Origin: DASQBT01 sp963782495
Lineage (GTDB): Bacteria > Pseudomonadota > Gammaproteobacteria > Burkholderiales > Thiobacillaceae
Assembly (NCBI GenBank): GCA_963782495.1
Contig: CAWAJU010000015.1
Location: 1-64,000 of the forward strand
DNA length: 64,000 nt
Direction of reading: 5' to 3'
Position numbers and translations under genes: made by a program. Position 1 is the stretch's first letter; every line of letters begins with the position of its first letter. The notes under the pieces are model-generated. The model had not been told where the DNA came from and ran no database searches. It worked only from the letters and a program-made list of their open reading frames with translations. Below are positions 1 to 8,861 of the stretch, one piece after another.

Positions 1-62
1 TTAGGAAAATTCCTGAACAAGGTATCTTCCATGATACTAAGCTCAGACACAGGGGGCTCGAC

Positions 63-872
63 ATGCATATGAGGTTCCGTACGGCTCTGATCCTGCTCGC
101 GGCGATGCCGGCAAGCGCTGCGGCGCAGCAGACACTGCGTTACAACTACGAGTACGTTTGCAACGGCGAACGCGTGGTGGTCGGCCACTGTCGGGCTGAC
201 AGCGACATTCCGGGCGCCATTCCGACACGGCCGGAGTCCGATTATTGCGCCGTCTATTATCCGGACCGGCCGCGCAAACCCAACGCCAGCGAGATCCCGG
301 ATACGGTTCTGCGCAGCAAGGTGATCGGCATGCTCGATGCCTGCGGCGCGCTCGGTTCGAATGGATCGGCCTCTGCGGGCCACGCGACTGCGGCCCCTGC
401 CGGCGCGGTCCAGGCACCGCCGGCGACGCAGCCCGCAACTGCGCAGGCCGGCCCGCCCGCCACCGCACAGGCGCAGAAGCCGTTCTGCGAGCAGATCCTG
501 CAGCTCAGAACGCTGGCGGCCGAGGGCTTCCGTTCGATCGACCTTGGCCAGATTAAAGGGGAAACAGAGGGCGCCCATGCCAGCTCCGTACAGGTTCGGC
601 ACGGCGGGTGCATCATCGATCGCGCGCAGAACCCCCCTATCTTTAGTTGCAGCTGGGTGGCGGCGCCCGCCAGGGTCGACGCTCTTTTCCGGGAGATGGG
701 CCAGGGAATTGCGGACTGCCTGCATTTGCCGTCGGACCTGCAGACCTACGGAGATGGGACATCCATGCAGGATCTCAGGACCGGTCATGTGCTCTACCAC
801 CTGCAAACGTATCCGGGCTATCGCGACAAGGACACTGCGCTGGTGCTGTCCGTCTCGCACGAGAAACACTGA
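63..872 (+). CDS. Exported protein of unknown function
   Basis: A 269-residue protein that I do not recognise. Residues 1-22 look like a signal peptide: a charged start, a hydrophobic run, and an Ala-rich cleavage site before Gln22/Gln23. The mature part should therefore lie in the periplasm or outside the cell. The N-terminal half has four Cys (33, 43, 62, 94). A low-complexity Ala/Pro/Gln/Thr linker spans about residues 101-138, and the C-terminal part has four more Cys (142, 183, 196, 219). Eight cysteines suggest disulfides. Either Met1 (63) or Met3 (69) could be the start; an AGGGGG tract lies just upstream. It runs in the same direction as the methyltransferase that begins 71 bp later, but nothing ties their functions together. 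Confidence 0.75.
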   Translation: MHMRFRTALILLAAMPASAAAQQTLRYNYEYVCNGERVVVGHCRADSDIPGAIPTRPESDYCAVYYPDRPRKPNASEIPDTVLRSKVIGMLDACGALGSNGSASAGHATAAPAGAVQAPPATQPATAQAGPPATAQAQKPFCEQILQLRTLAAEGFRSIDLGQIKGETEGAHASSVQVRHGGCIIDRAQNPPIFSCSWVAAPARVDALFREMGQGIADCLHLPSDLQTYGDGTSMQDLRTGHVLYHLQTYPGYRDKDTALVLSVSHEKH

Positions 873-943
873 TCGTCGGATGACACGGAAGCAGGAATCC
901 AGGGGGCAAGCCCCGAACCGGTTCCGCGCTCACCAATCGCGTC

Positions 944-1801
944 ATGCCTGATCACCCGTCAGTTGTACCGGACAATACCGCCGTGCGGACCGCGCTATGG
1001 CGTGCGTTGCATGTGGAACTGGATTCCCCTCCTCACGTGCTGGATGACCTCGTCGGCCTTCAATTGGTGGCGCCCGATGACGGTTGGCGCAATCGTGCGG
1101 ACATGAGCCCGTTTACGCGGCCTTTTCGTGCCTCCGTCGTGGCCCGCGCCCGCTTTGTCGAAGATCTCGTTGCAGAACAAGCCGCGCGCGGCGTATTGCA
1201 GTACGTCATTCTGGGCGCCGGGCTGGACACCTTCGCGCAGAGAAAAGCAGAGCTTGCTTCAGGCATGCAGGTGTTCGAGATCGACCAGGCCCCCATGCAG
1301 GAATGGAAGAAGCGGCGCCTCTTTGAACTCGGCTTAGGCGTTCCGCCCCACTTGCATTTCGTACCAGTGAATTTCGAGGCGGGAGACGCCTGGTGGGAGC
1401 GGCTGGCCGCATCTGGTTTCGATCCGGGAAGAGCGGCTGTGGTGTCTTCTACCGGCGTCAGCATGTATTTGACCAAAGAAGCGATAAGGGCGACGCTTGG
1501 ACAGGCTGCAACGCTCGTGCACGGTTCGACCATCGTCATGTCCTTCCTGCTTCCCATTGAGCTTAACGATCCCGAAATTCGTCCCGGAGTTGAGCGTGCG
1601 GCGGCTGGCGCAAAGGCGAACGGCACACCTTGGCTCAGTTTCTTCACGCCAGCCGAAATCCTGGCGCTGGCACGTGAGGCGGGATTCGGAAAGGTTGAGC
1701 ATATATCTGCATCCGCGCTCGCCGAACGCTATTTCGCGAATAGGACAGACGGTTTGCGACCGCCGAGGAATTCTGAAGAATTGCTGGTGGCGACTGCATA
1801 G
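944..1801 (+). CDS. Class I SAM-dependent methyltransferase, leucine carboxyl methyltransferase-like family
   Basis: Predicted cytosolic S-adenosylmethionine-dependent methyltransferase of 285 residues, a normal length for the bacterial LCMT-like (TIGR00027) family. The SAM-binding motif I is seen as YVILGAGLDTFAQR near residues 87-100. It is followed by the acidic motif II FEIDQ at 111-115 and the characteristic basic helix with KKRRL. The N-terminal part carries the family R-x(3)-D and F-T-R-P elements around residues 50-61. The natural substrate of most bacterial members is unknown; some act on polyketide or small-molecule carboxyl or hydroxyl groups. No pathway partner is visible beside it, so only the reaction class is assigned. 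Confidence 0.82.
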   Translation: MPDHPSVVPDNTAVRTALWRALHVELDSPPHVLDDLVGLQLVAPDDGWRNRADMSPFTRPFRASVVARARFVEDLVAEQAARGVLQYVILGAGLDTFAQRKAELASGMQVFEIDQAPMQEWKKRRLFELGLGVPPHLHFVPVNFEAGDAWWERLAASGFDPGRAAVVSSTGVSMYLTKEAIRATLGQAATLVHGSTIVMSFLLPIELNDPEIRPGVERAAAGAKANGTPWLSFFTPAEILALAREAGFGKVEHISASALAERYFANRTDGLRPPRNSEELLVATA

Positions 1802-1957
1802 CGGTATGACAAGCGGTTCAGAGCGTTTCCCTTCATAAGCGGCCAAAGTCGGCAATAGGTCGAAATCGCCAATTCAACACCCTCATGAGGGACCATTCCC
1901 TGTTTGCGATGCCGGCAGAGGGTATTCGGCGTGAAATTGGTGTGAACAGGCCCTAGA

Positions 1958-2229
1958 CTACCCAGCCATGATCGCGCGCCAGGTGATCTCAGGCGCGTTC
2001 GGCCAGCGCGCTGATGGTGAGCAGCGGGTAGGCCCCGAGCGAACGCGGAATCACCGACCCGTCCATGACGTAGAGGCCGGCGTGCACCGCCGAGCCGCTG
2101 CCGGTGAACACCTGGCCCTTGTGGTTGACCACGCCCGCGTCTGCATTCCCGGCCATGGGGCAGCCGCCCAGCGGATAGCCGTTTATCATGTTGCGGTCGG
2201 CAAGATCGTTTCAGACGGATTGGGGATAA
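1958..2229 (-). pseudogene. Duplicated 3' fragment of the GMC oxidoreductase gene
   Basis: About 270 bp closely match the last part of the intact GMC oxidoreductase gene at 5661-7340, in the same orientation. The fragment keeps the C-terminal family signature (HPLGGCPMA changed to YPLGGCPMA, and the SVIPRSLGA stretch with the following Asn replaced by Tyr). Compared with the intact copy, one base is missing upstream of this signature (around 2208-2215). This shifts the frame and brings in TGA/TAA stops; the last codons also differ and stop early. No promoter or start is plausible. The similarity stops at the first codons of the AsmA-like gene, so a duplication breakpoint lies at about 2226-2230. 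Confidence 0.85.
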
Positions 2230-3657
2230 ATGTCAAGATCACTTAAAACCATTACCTTTGCCATCGGCGCAAGCATCGGACTGGTGATCCTCTCCGCCAT
2301 CGCGCTGTTCCTTTTCCTCGATGTCAACAGCTACAAGCCGCGGTTTGAAGCAGCCATCTCGGACGCTTTCGGGATGGACGTCAAAGTCGACGGCCGTTTG
2401 GGAGTCGGCTTCTTCCCGCGCCTGCTCGTCACTTTGAATGACGTGCACATCCGTAACCGGGGAACGGAAGTCGCCACCGCAAGGCAGGCCAGGATAGGGG
2501 TCGATTTCCTCACCCTGCTCCGCAAGGGGGTGCAAATCAAGCAGATCGCACTTGAACACCCGATCATATCCATCGAGAGGGACCGTGATGGCCACTTCAA
2601 CTTCGAGAACTCGGAGGAGAGCCGGGGACCGTTACCCAACCTGAACCTGGCAACGCTGTCCCTTTCAGATGGGACGCTCCGCTACGTGGACAAGGAATCC
2701 GGGGAGGGATTCGAGGCCGGAAATTGCAAGCTGGACATGAGCCAGCTGCAGCTTTCGGGCAGGGACCGCCCGGGCATCATGAAACAGCTTTCGTTCGCGG
2801 CAGAAATTGCGTGCGGGCAGATCCGGTCCAAAAACTATGCCGCATCCGATCTAAAGGCTTCGATTGCCGGGCAGCGCGGGAGCTTCATTCTCAAGCCCCT
2901 GACAATGAGTGTCTTCGGCGGGCAGGGTTCGGGGAGCATAGGGGCGGACTTCACCGGCGCTGTTCCCCTCTACCACGTCAGCTATTCCATTTCGCGGCTC
3001 CGCATCGATGAGTTCCTCAAGACTCTCTCACCGCAAAAGATCGCCGAGGGGTCGATGGACTTCTCCGCGGACCTGTCAATGCAGGGAAAGACCATGGACG
3101 AACTGAGGCGGGCCGCAGAGGGGCAGATCTCGCTTCAGGGCAAGAACCTGATCCTCGATGGCCGCGATCTTGATCGGGAGTTCGCCCGGTATGAGTCCAG
3201 CCAGCACTTCAATCTCGTTGACGTCGGAGCCTACGTATTTCTCGGACCTTGGGGCCTGCTTGCCACCAAGGGCTACAACTTTGCGCACATCTTTCATGGA
3301 TCGGGGGGTCGCAGCGAGATCAGCACGCTCGTCTCAGACTGGAAAGTCGACCGAGGCGTGGCGCACGCGCAGGACGTGGCCATGGCGACGAACAGGAACC
3401 GGGTCGCCCTCCATGGTGGCCTCGATTTCGTCAATGAACGTTTCGCTGACGTGACCTTTGCATTGATCGATGCCAAGGGCTGCGCCAAGGTGCGGCAAAG
3501 GATTCGTGGCAGTTTTCAGAATCCGGTGATAGAGAAGCCAAGTACCCTCAAGTCCATCGCCGGGCCGGTGCGCAGGTTGGTGAAGCAAGTGAGGAACCTC
3601 TTTCCTGGCGGAGAATGCGAAGTGTTCTACGCCGGATCAGTGGCAGCGCCGAAATAA
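2230..3657 (+). CDS. AsmA family protein
   Basis: A 475-residue protein with one N-terminal membrane helix (about residues 8-30) and a large periplasmic part. It shows the AsmA N-terminal pattern: a helix ending in FLDVNSYKP, then a beta-rich region with the INV-type GxxxDF motif. AsmA-like proteins are envelope proteins related to bridge-like lipid transfer proteins and affect outer-membrane assembly and lipid homeostasis. This copy is shorter than E. coli AsmA (about 600 residues) but appears complete. The start ATG at 2230 sits a few bases after GGGGA. That putative ribosome site lies in sequence shared with the GMC fragment, so the duplication may have replaced the native 5' region. Confidence 0.8.
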   Translation: MSRSLKTITFAIGASIGLVILSAIALFLFLDVNSYKPRFEAAISDAFGMDVKVDGRLGVGFFPRLLVTLNDVHIRNRGTEVATARQARIGVDFLTLLRKGVQIKQIALEHPIISIERDRDGHFNFENSEESRGPLPNLNLATLSLSDGTLRYVDKESGEGFEAGNCKLDMSQLQLSGRDRPGIMKQLSFAAEIACGQIRSKNYAASDLKASIAGQRGSFILKPLTMSVFGGQGSGSIGADFTGAVPLYHVSYSISRLRIDEFLKTLSPQKIAEGSMDFSADLSMQGKTMDELRRAAEGQISLQGKNLILDGRDLDREFARYESSQHFNLVDVGAYVFLGPWGLLATKGYNFAHIFHGSGGRSEISTLVSDWKVDRGVAHAQDVAMATNRNRVALHGGLDFVNERFADVTFALIDAKGCAKVRQRIRGSFQNPVIEKPSTLKSIAGPVRRLVKQVRNLFPGGECEVFYAGSVAAPK

Positions 3658-3828
3658 GGGGTCTGCAACGGAATCAGGAGGCGCTGGATTCAGAATAGGA
3701 CTGGCTGCGAAGCCCCAAGCTGTTGTCGCATGAAACTGGATGGTATCGACTGGATCTGAGCGGGATGGAATGCGGGAACATCGGTAAGATTCGTCCCGGG
3801 ATGGGTCGCGTTGGAATCGCAAAAACGA

Positions 3829-3861
3829 CAAGGCCAGAAGTGCACACCGCCTCTGGCCTTG
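3829..3861 (-). terminator. Intrinsic terminator of the BON protein gene
   Basis: A perfect 10-bp inverted repeat (CAAGGCCAGA and its complement) with a 13-nt loop lies 56 bp downstream of the BON gene stop. On the minus strand it is followed within 3 nt by TTTTT, the layout of a Rho-independent terminator. On the plus strand no T-run follows, so it should stop leftward transcription. Confidence 0.75.
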
Positions 3862-3916
3862 TCATTGTGGCGCGCGAACGCGCCGCGGAACTGGCGTCCG
3901 AGTCGACGCCGCGAGC

Positions 3917-5092
3917 TTAGCGGTCGCTACTGATTTTGATATCACCCGAGACCGATTTCACGCCTTCGGTATTGCGTGCGGTATCAACTGCCTCGTTTAT
4001 TTCTTCCTGGGTATTGGCCGTGCCGCTTAACCACACGAAACCATCCTTATCCGTATCGACGCTGATGTGTTTCAGGCTGCCGGGATGATCCGCGGCCAGT
4101 TTCGCCTTGATCTTGGTCGTAATGATCGAGTCTTTGACGAATGTCATGGGGTGTGTACGGTTCGCGTCACGATCCCCGGCCTGGGCTGCAGGCGCAGTAC
4201 CCGGTTGACCGTAGGCGGGAACCACGCCGAACATCGGAGCGGTTGACGCAGGAACGGCGCCTGGCTGACCAAACATCGTGAAGGGGTTGAACACCGTTGG
4301 CGCGGGAGCTCCCACGACAGGAGCGGCGCCTGGCTGACCATAGCCAGGAGCGATCATGCCGAACATGGTGCTAGGGTCAAAGAAGTTGGGCATTGCCGCG
4401 CCGGTAGTTGGCGCACCGCCGACACCCGGAACGCCATAGGTGGCGGGATTCATCCAGTTGCCCCATGTGCCGTAAGTCTGCGGGTTCATGGCCTGGCCCA
4501 TCCAACCGGTGTAGAGGTTGGGGTTCATCGGCTGCATTGCCAGGGACATCGCGCGGGGATCCATGGGCGCCGTCATCCACTTCATGTACATTGCGGGATT
4601 TATGCCCTGCATCATCATGCCCAGCAGCTTGGGATCCATGGGCATCATTGCCCAGCGCATCATCTTGCCGGGGTCAGTTAACTGGGTCATCAGCGCGGTG
4701 TAGAAGTTGGGGTCCATGGAAGCCGCCATCCACTTCATGTACATGTCGGGATCGGCAAACTGCATGTAGTTGGTCAGGGAGCGGGGATCCATCATCGAAC
4801 CCATCATGCGGGTCCAATTGCCGGGTTCCATCATGTTGACGCCCATCTGGGTGTAAAAGCTGGGCTCTGTCACCGCATTGGACCAAGGCACAAACACCTT
4901 GGGATCGCGATAGGCGGATCCGTTGCGGGTGAAGTCGGTCATCCGAACCAGCCACTGCTCAGGGGTTTGCGGGATGTTATGGGCAGCAGCCGGGTTACCC
5001 TGAGGGGCCGGGCTGGCTTGGGTGCCATCTGCAAAGGCGGGGGCTATCACAGCGGCGGCGATCAGAGCTGCAGTTAATTGTGCGACTTTCAT
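3917..5092 (-). CDS. Exported methionine-rich repeat protein with C-terminal BON domain
   Basis: A 391-residue exported protein. Residues 1-21 form a signal peptide ending near AFA-DG. About residues 75-215 hold eleven units of a 12-13-residue repeat, each ending in a D/N/E-P step and rich in Met, Trp and Tyr (units such as AMYMKWMTAPMDP). A Gly/Ala/Pro-rich segment follows with repeated FGQPGA-like motifs. The last 75 residues form a BON domain (pattern KxxIxTKIKAKLA, then DGFVWLSGTANTQEE), which binds membranes in OsmY-type proteins. ATG 5092 is chosen because AGGAGA lies 8 nt upstream and the signal peptide begins there. A terminator follows. The repeat's role is unknown; its Met density suggests soft-metal binding or a membrane-surface scaffold, which is inference. 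Confidence 0.85.
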   Translation of the reverse strand: MKVAQLTAALIAAAVIAPAFADGTQASPAPQGNPAAAHNIPQTPEQWLVRMTDFTRNGSAYRDPKVFVPWSNAVTEPSFYTQMGVNMMEPGNWTRMMGSMMDPRSLTNYMQFADPDMYMKWMAASMDPNFYTALMTQLTDPGKMMRWAMMPMDPKLLGMMMQGINPAMYMKWMTAPMDPRAMSLAMQPMNPNLYTGWMGQAMNPQTYGTWGNWMNPATYGVPGVGGAPTTGAAMPNFFDPSTMFGMIAPGYGQPGAAPVVGAPAPTVFNPFTMFGQPGAVPASTAPMFGVVPAYGQPGTAPAAQAGDRDANRTHPMTFVKDSIITTKIKAKLAADHPGSLKHISVDTDKDGFVWLSGTANTQEEINEAVDTARNTEGVKSVSGDIKISSDR

Positions 5093-5660
5093 TTGGACTC
5101 TCCTGGGAGGCAAAGGGGTTGGGGTAAAAGGAAACGAATTCAGCATTGAATGTGCCGGTCTGTGAATATTTTCAGGGACTTGGAATCGATCTCTTGATTC
5201 AGGGCATTCGCGCACATCCTGCCGATGGCGCAGTCATGGCGCTCATAACTGTCGCGCCCCGCCAGTTCCCGGGCGCACTACTCAAGGCGGATTGTGGCCG
5301 CTTTCGAGGTGGCGTTCCGTTCGCCAACGCACATAGCTTTGAGAAAAGCGGAGTGTTTTCTTCCCACAGGCTGACTCCAAGGGCTGATGCAAGCGATCGT
5401 GGACGTAGGACCGACGGCCTGCATCACCCCTTCCGGCCAACTGGGAAGACCGCTGAGGCCGATGACTGCTCTCGCACCGCCGCCATTCCGGCGGGCCGAA
5501 GGCAGGGGTGAACAAACGCTCAGCTTGCCTGAAGAGCCGGCCCCCGCGCTCCAAGCCTGCACATGATCCAGCGCGCAGTCCCTTAAGGTGCCAAGGTGGC
5601 GGGCGCGAAGAAACGGGGAAACCTGACACTATCCGGCTCTGACGCGACCATCCCGCGCAG
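5093..5660. other. Intergenic region without a convincing gene
   Basis: About 570 bp between the promoter side of the BON protein gene and the 3' end of the GMC oxidoreductase gene. Frames on both strands here lack a ribosome site, family motifs and a normal amino-acid mix. The part next to 5093 must hold the BON gene promoter, but I see no clear -35/-10 pair. Confidence 0.5.
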
Positions 5661-7340
5661 CTACCCGTACTGGATGGTCCAGCCGTGGTCGCGTGCCAGG
5701 TGGTCGCAGCAGCGCTCGGCCAGCGCACTGATGGTGAGCAGCGGGTTGGCCCCGAGCGAACGCGGAATCACCGACCCGTCCATGACGTAGAGGCCGGCGT
5801 GCACCGCCGAGCCGCTGCCGGTGAACACCTGGCCCTTGTGATTGACCACGCCCGCGTCTGCATTCCCGGCCATCGGGCAACCACCCAGCGGATGCCCGCT
5901 TACCAGGTTGTGGTCGGTAAGATCGTTCCACACCGGATTGGGAATATAGGTGCCGCCGAGCGCCTGCGTGGCGCGACGCATCAACTCCGAGGCGCGCGCG
6001 AAATGCGGCTGCTCGCCGACACCGCGCCAATGCACTCGCACCCGGTCGTCCTCCAGGACGATCCGGCCCGAAGCGTCATCGTGCCCGACCACGAGCAGGA
6101 ACAAGGTGTTGCGCGTCGCGCCGCTGTAGGCGCCCAGCAGCTTGCTCTTGACCACTCTTGCCAATTCCTCGATGCGCTCGCGCAGCCCGGCATCGGTGTC
6201 GACGCCGGTCAGCTCAGCGCCCGCCGCCAGGATCTGCGGCAGCAGTGTCGCCATGGCGCCGGGGATGGCGCCGTCCTCCATGATCACGCCCAGGTCGGGA
6301 TCGCGCCCGGCGCGCGCATCGATCATCGCCGTCGAGCATGGCCCGACCGCCTCGATCGTGCCGGTCGCGTGCATGCCCAGTCCGATGCCATTGATGGCGA
6401 CATCCGCGTTGTAGGCAAAGCCCAGGGTGTCGCCATTGCCGGAAAACCGGCTGCCCAGTGCAGGCGAAAGCGCCAGGCCGTGCGCCTGCGAACGCAGCAG
6501 GATCTCGGTGCTGCCCAGCGTGCCGGCGGCGAGAATGACGATGTCGGCGCGTACACTGGGCGCTGGCTCCTCATCCGCCTCGTCGCTGCGCTCGAGCTGC
6601 ACCCGCCAGCCCGCTCCCTCACGCTCGATGTGCCGGGCGCGAAGGCCGGTATAGATTTCCGCGCCATGCTTGACCGCATCGGGCAGGTAGTTCATGAGCA
6701 CGCTGTTCTTCGCGGCATAGTTGCAGCCGGAAACGCAATCGCCGCAGCCCACGCAGGCATGCTGGGTCGCGCCGGCATGATTGACGCCGCCGGCGGGCTC
6801 ACCGAAGGTGATGAGCAGGGGAACCCGCACACAGGGCTCACCCAGGTGCGCGGCCGCCTGTTCCAGGGCGGCCGTCTTGTGCAGGCGGGGGTAGCTCTCG
6901 GGGTAAGGCGCGGGACGCAGCATCGACTCCGCGCGGGCGAACCACGGATCGAGCGGCTGATCGCGGATCTCCGCCGGCCAGCAGGGATCGGCGAGCAGGC
7001 GCGGGTCCGGCCGCAGGGCGATGGCAGCATTGATCAAGGAAGAACCGCCCAGGCCACAGCCGACAACGACGTTGATGTCGTCGTTGAATCGCAGGTCGAA
7101 CAGGGCGGTCGGGGAACCGACCCGTGTGATGGGGGCATCGATCTGGACCTCGGCGAGCAGTTCCAGCTCGGTGCGCGGGTATTCGCCCGGCCGGATTTCG
7201 CGCCCGCGCTCGATCACACACACGCGCCTGCCGGCACGGGCAAGCCGCGACGCTGCAATGCCGCCGCCATAGCCGGACCCGATGACCAGCACCTCATAGT
7301 CTGACTTGAGTTGTTCGATCGGGAACGCGAGTCTGGGCAT
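5661..7340 (-). CDS. GMC family FAD oxidoreductase, cholesterol-oxidase-like
   Basis: A 559-residue flavoprotein of the glucose-methanol-choline family, probably oxidising an alcohol or sterol-like substrate. The N-terminal ADP-binding fold is clear (VLVIGSGYGGG at residues 18-27, ending in E45). The second FAD contact GCGLGGSSLIN lies near 94-104. The C-terminal signature GHPLGGCPMA and the ANPLLTI segment close the active site. A ferredoxin-like CxxCxxCxxxC cluster at Cys196/199/202/206 is typical of the cholesterol-oxidase-like branch and may bind an iron-sulfur cluster. No signal peptide is seen. It sits at the end of a leftward group with SRPBCC, CdsA-like and CDP-alcohol transferase genes, which suggests a lipid or isoprenoid alcohol as substrate (inference). 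A broken copy of its 3' end lies at 1958-2229. Confidence 0.85.
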   Translation of the reverse strand: MPRLAFPIEQLKSDYEVLVIGSGYGGGIAASRLARAGRRVCVIERGREIRPGEYPRTELELLAEVQIDAPITRVGSPTALFDLRFNDDINVVVGCGLGGSSLINAAIALRPDPRLLADPCWPAEIRDQPLDPWFARAESMLRPAPYPESYPRLHKTAALEQAAAHLGEPCVRVPLLITFGEPAGGVNHAGATQHACVGCGDCVSGCNYAAKNSVLMNYLPDAVKHGAEIYTGLRARHIEREGAGWRVQLERSDEADEEPAPSVRADIVILAAGTLGSTEILLRSQAHGLALSPALGSRFSGNGDTLGFAYNADVAINGIGLGMHATGTIEAVGPCSTAMIDARAGRDPDLGVIMEDGAIPGAMATLLPQILAAGAELTGVDTDAGLRERIEELARVVKSKLLGAYSGATRNTLFLLVVGHDDASGRIVLEDDRVRVHWRGVGEQPHFARASELMRRATQALGGTYIPNPVWNDLTDHNLVSGHPLGGCPMAGNADAGVVNHKGQVFTGSGSAVHAGLYVMDGSVIPRSLGANPLLTISALAERCCDHLARDHGWTIQYG

Positions 7341-7439
7341 GATGGTTTCCTGAGTCGATGACGTGCGGGTCTATGCAGACGGAATGAAGATACGCAGCAG
7401 GTTCAGCCGATCATCGCCGGAAGCTTGACCCAATCCGCC

Positions 7440-7925
7440 TCACGCAGCCACACGTGCCGCGCCATTTGCATTGCCCTGCGCATTCTGTGTGGTCGTTTCG
7501 CATCGACGCTTCAGGTCCGCATTCATCTGTTCATACACGGGCGGCCCCTGGTGGCGCAGGATAAGCCAGGCAAACGGCAGCAGCAGTCCGCTGAAGATTT
7601 CGCCGTGGAGAAAGCGGACCCGTTCCGTCGCGAGCGGCTCGATGACGAAGTAATGCTCGGCGCGAAACAGCCAGGGCCACAGCAAGCGGCCGGCCCAGCG
7701 CAATTCGCGCGCCGGTTCGAGCTTGAGCACGGTCGCCGTCGCATTCATGCGAAAGCCGCGCGGCAGCTCGAAGCGAAACCGGATCGGCGCACCGACCGCG
7801 AGGCGGCCATCGACCCGCAGCAGGAAATGGTTCCATTCCGGATAGCGGGCAAGATCATCGAGTACGTCCCACACCCGTTGCGAGCCGGCGGTGATCTCGA
7901 TCGCGGTGTCGATGCTGGAAGCCAT
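7440..7925 (-). CDS. SRPBCC (START-like) domain protein
   Basis: A 161-residue protein with the SRPBCC pattern. It opens with the strand xIEITAGSQRVWDVLDDLARYPEWN, condensed here as the VWDVLxDLARYPEWN motif typical of polyketide-cyclase/dehydrase-like members. Alternating beta strands follow (RFRFEL, ATVLKLEP, HYFVIEPL), then a C-terminal helix near YEQMNADLKRRC. The fold makes a deep pocket for a hydrophobic ligand such as a lipid, polyketide or isoprenoid. The last 20 residues are low-complexity Ala/Asn. It lies between the GMC oxidoreductase and the CdsA-like gene on the same strand, so a role in handling the same hydrophobic compound is plausible but not shown. Confidence 0.8.
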   Translation of the reverse strand: MASSIDTAIEITAGSQRVWDVLDDLARYPEWNHFLLRVDGRLAVGAPIRFRFELPRGFRMNATATVLKLEPARELRWAGRLLWPWLFRAEHYFVIEPLATERVRFLHGEIFSGLLLPFAWLILRHQGPPVYEQMNADLKRRCETTTQNAQGNANGAARVAA

Positions 7926-8099
7926 GGGTCAATACTCGGTTGCGCGGCGCGGCGCCGCGCGCCAGCCCGGTGCCGAATTCTTGCCCACAGGCCGCTGCCC
8001 ATGGGCTCAATTTACGATAGGCGATTGAGCGCAGTCACACAAGCAATCCTGCCTCAGCGGAGCCGCACAATGGCGAAGGTGTTTGCCCTTGCGATGCAA

Positions 8100-8846
8100 T
8101 CAGGCCGCGACAAAAAGCAGCCACGGCCCGCACAGCGCGAGCGCCGGCAAATAGCTGTCGAAGCGGTCCAGCACGCCGCCATGGCCCGGCAGCAGGCGGC
8201 CATAGTCCTTTAGGCCCGCGCGCCGCTTGAGCCAGGACGCGGCGAGATCGCCGGCCAAGCCCGCCGCGCAAATCAACAGGCCGGTCTGCAGCGCAAGCGC
8301 GGGCGTCAAATGGGCCAGGCCCCGGGTCAGCATCGCGATGCCCAGCGCCCCGACCGCACCGCCCAGCGTGCCCTCTATCGTCTTGCCCGGACTGATGCGC
8401 CACGCCAGCTTGTGCCGCCCGAAGAGTTGCCCGCTCACCTGACTGAAGCCGTCGAAGGCTGCGACCACGACATAGACAAAGGCCGCCGCCTGGGTCGTCA
8501 TAGTGCGCAGGCCCACAATGCTCGCTGCGGCGATGGCGATATAGGCGATCCACACCGGCGCACGCAACGACCTGCCCAGCGCCCGCGCCCGGTGCAGGGC
8601 GCCGGCGATCTCCAGTGTGCCCAGGACCAGCACAACAAGGATCAGGGACAGAAGCCAGGTGCGACCCAGACGCGCAGCGCCCAGTACAGTGATCACCACC
8701 GCAAAGTAGATCAGGAACTTGATCCAGCGCGCACGCCGTTCCCGCCTATCGACACCGCGGCTGCCGGCCGCGAGCAGCAGACCGCCGATGGCGAAACAGC
8801 CAAGCACGATGACGATCAGGCTGCGCAGCGCGTCCTGTGCCATCAC
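8100..8846 (-). CDS. CdsA-like phosphatidate cytidylyltransferase (CDP-lipid synthase)
   Basis: Integral membrane enzyme of 248 residues with about seven hydrophobic helices. It carries the CTP-transferase signatures of CdsA: SPGKTIEGTLGG near the middle and the C-terminal GDLAASWLKRRAGLKD followed by LLPGHGGVLDRFDS, which contains the metal-binding Asp pair. The family converts phosphatidate plus CTP to CDP-diacylglycerol; the archaeal relative CarS does the same with unsaturated archaetidic acid. The gene starts 15 bp after the CDP-alcohol phosphotransferase gene and is co-oriented, so the two should make and then use a CDP-activated lipid. Because the pair faces the HMG-CoA reductase operon it may be a specialised paralogue and not the housekeeping enzyme; that is inference. 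Confidence 0.88.
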   Translation of the reverse strand: MMAQDALRSLIVIVLGCFAIGGLLLAAGSRGVDRRERRARWIKFLIYFAVVITVLGAARLGRTWLLSLILVVLVLGTLEIAGALHRARALGRSLRAPVWIAYIAIAAASIVGLRTMTTQAAAFVYVVVAAFDGFSQVSGQLFGRHKLAWRISPGKTIEGTLGGAVGALGIAMLTRGLAHLTPALALQTGLLICAAGLAGDLAASWLKRRAGLKDYGRLLPGHGGVLDRFDSYLPALALCGPWLLFVAA

Positions 8847-8861
8847 GCGCTCAACGCCGGC

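Noticed and set aside
5685..7304. A long plus-strand frame opposite the GMC oxidoreductase
   Set aside because: No motifs and biased composition; the minus-strand frame carries all GMC signatures.
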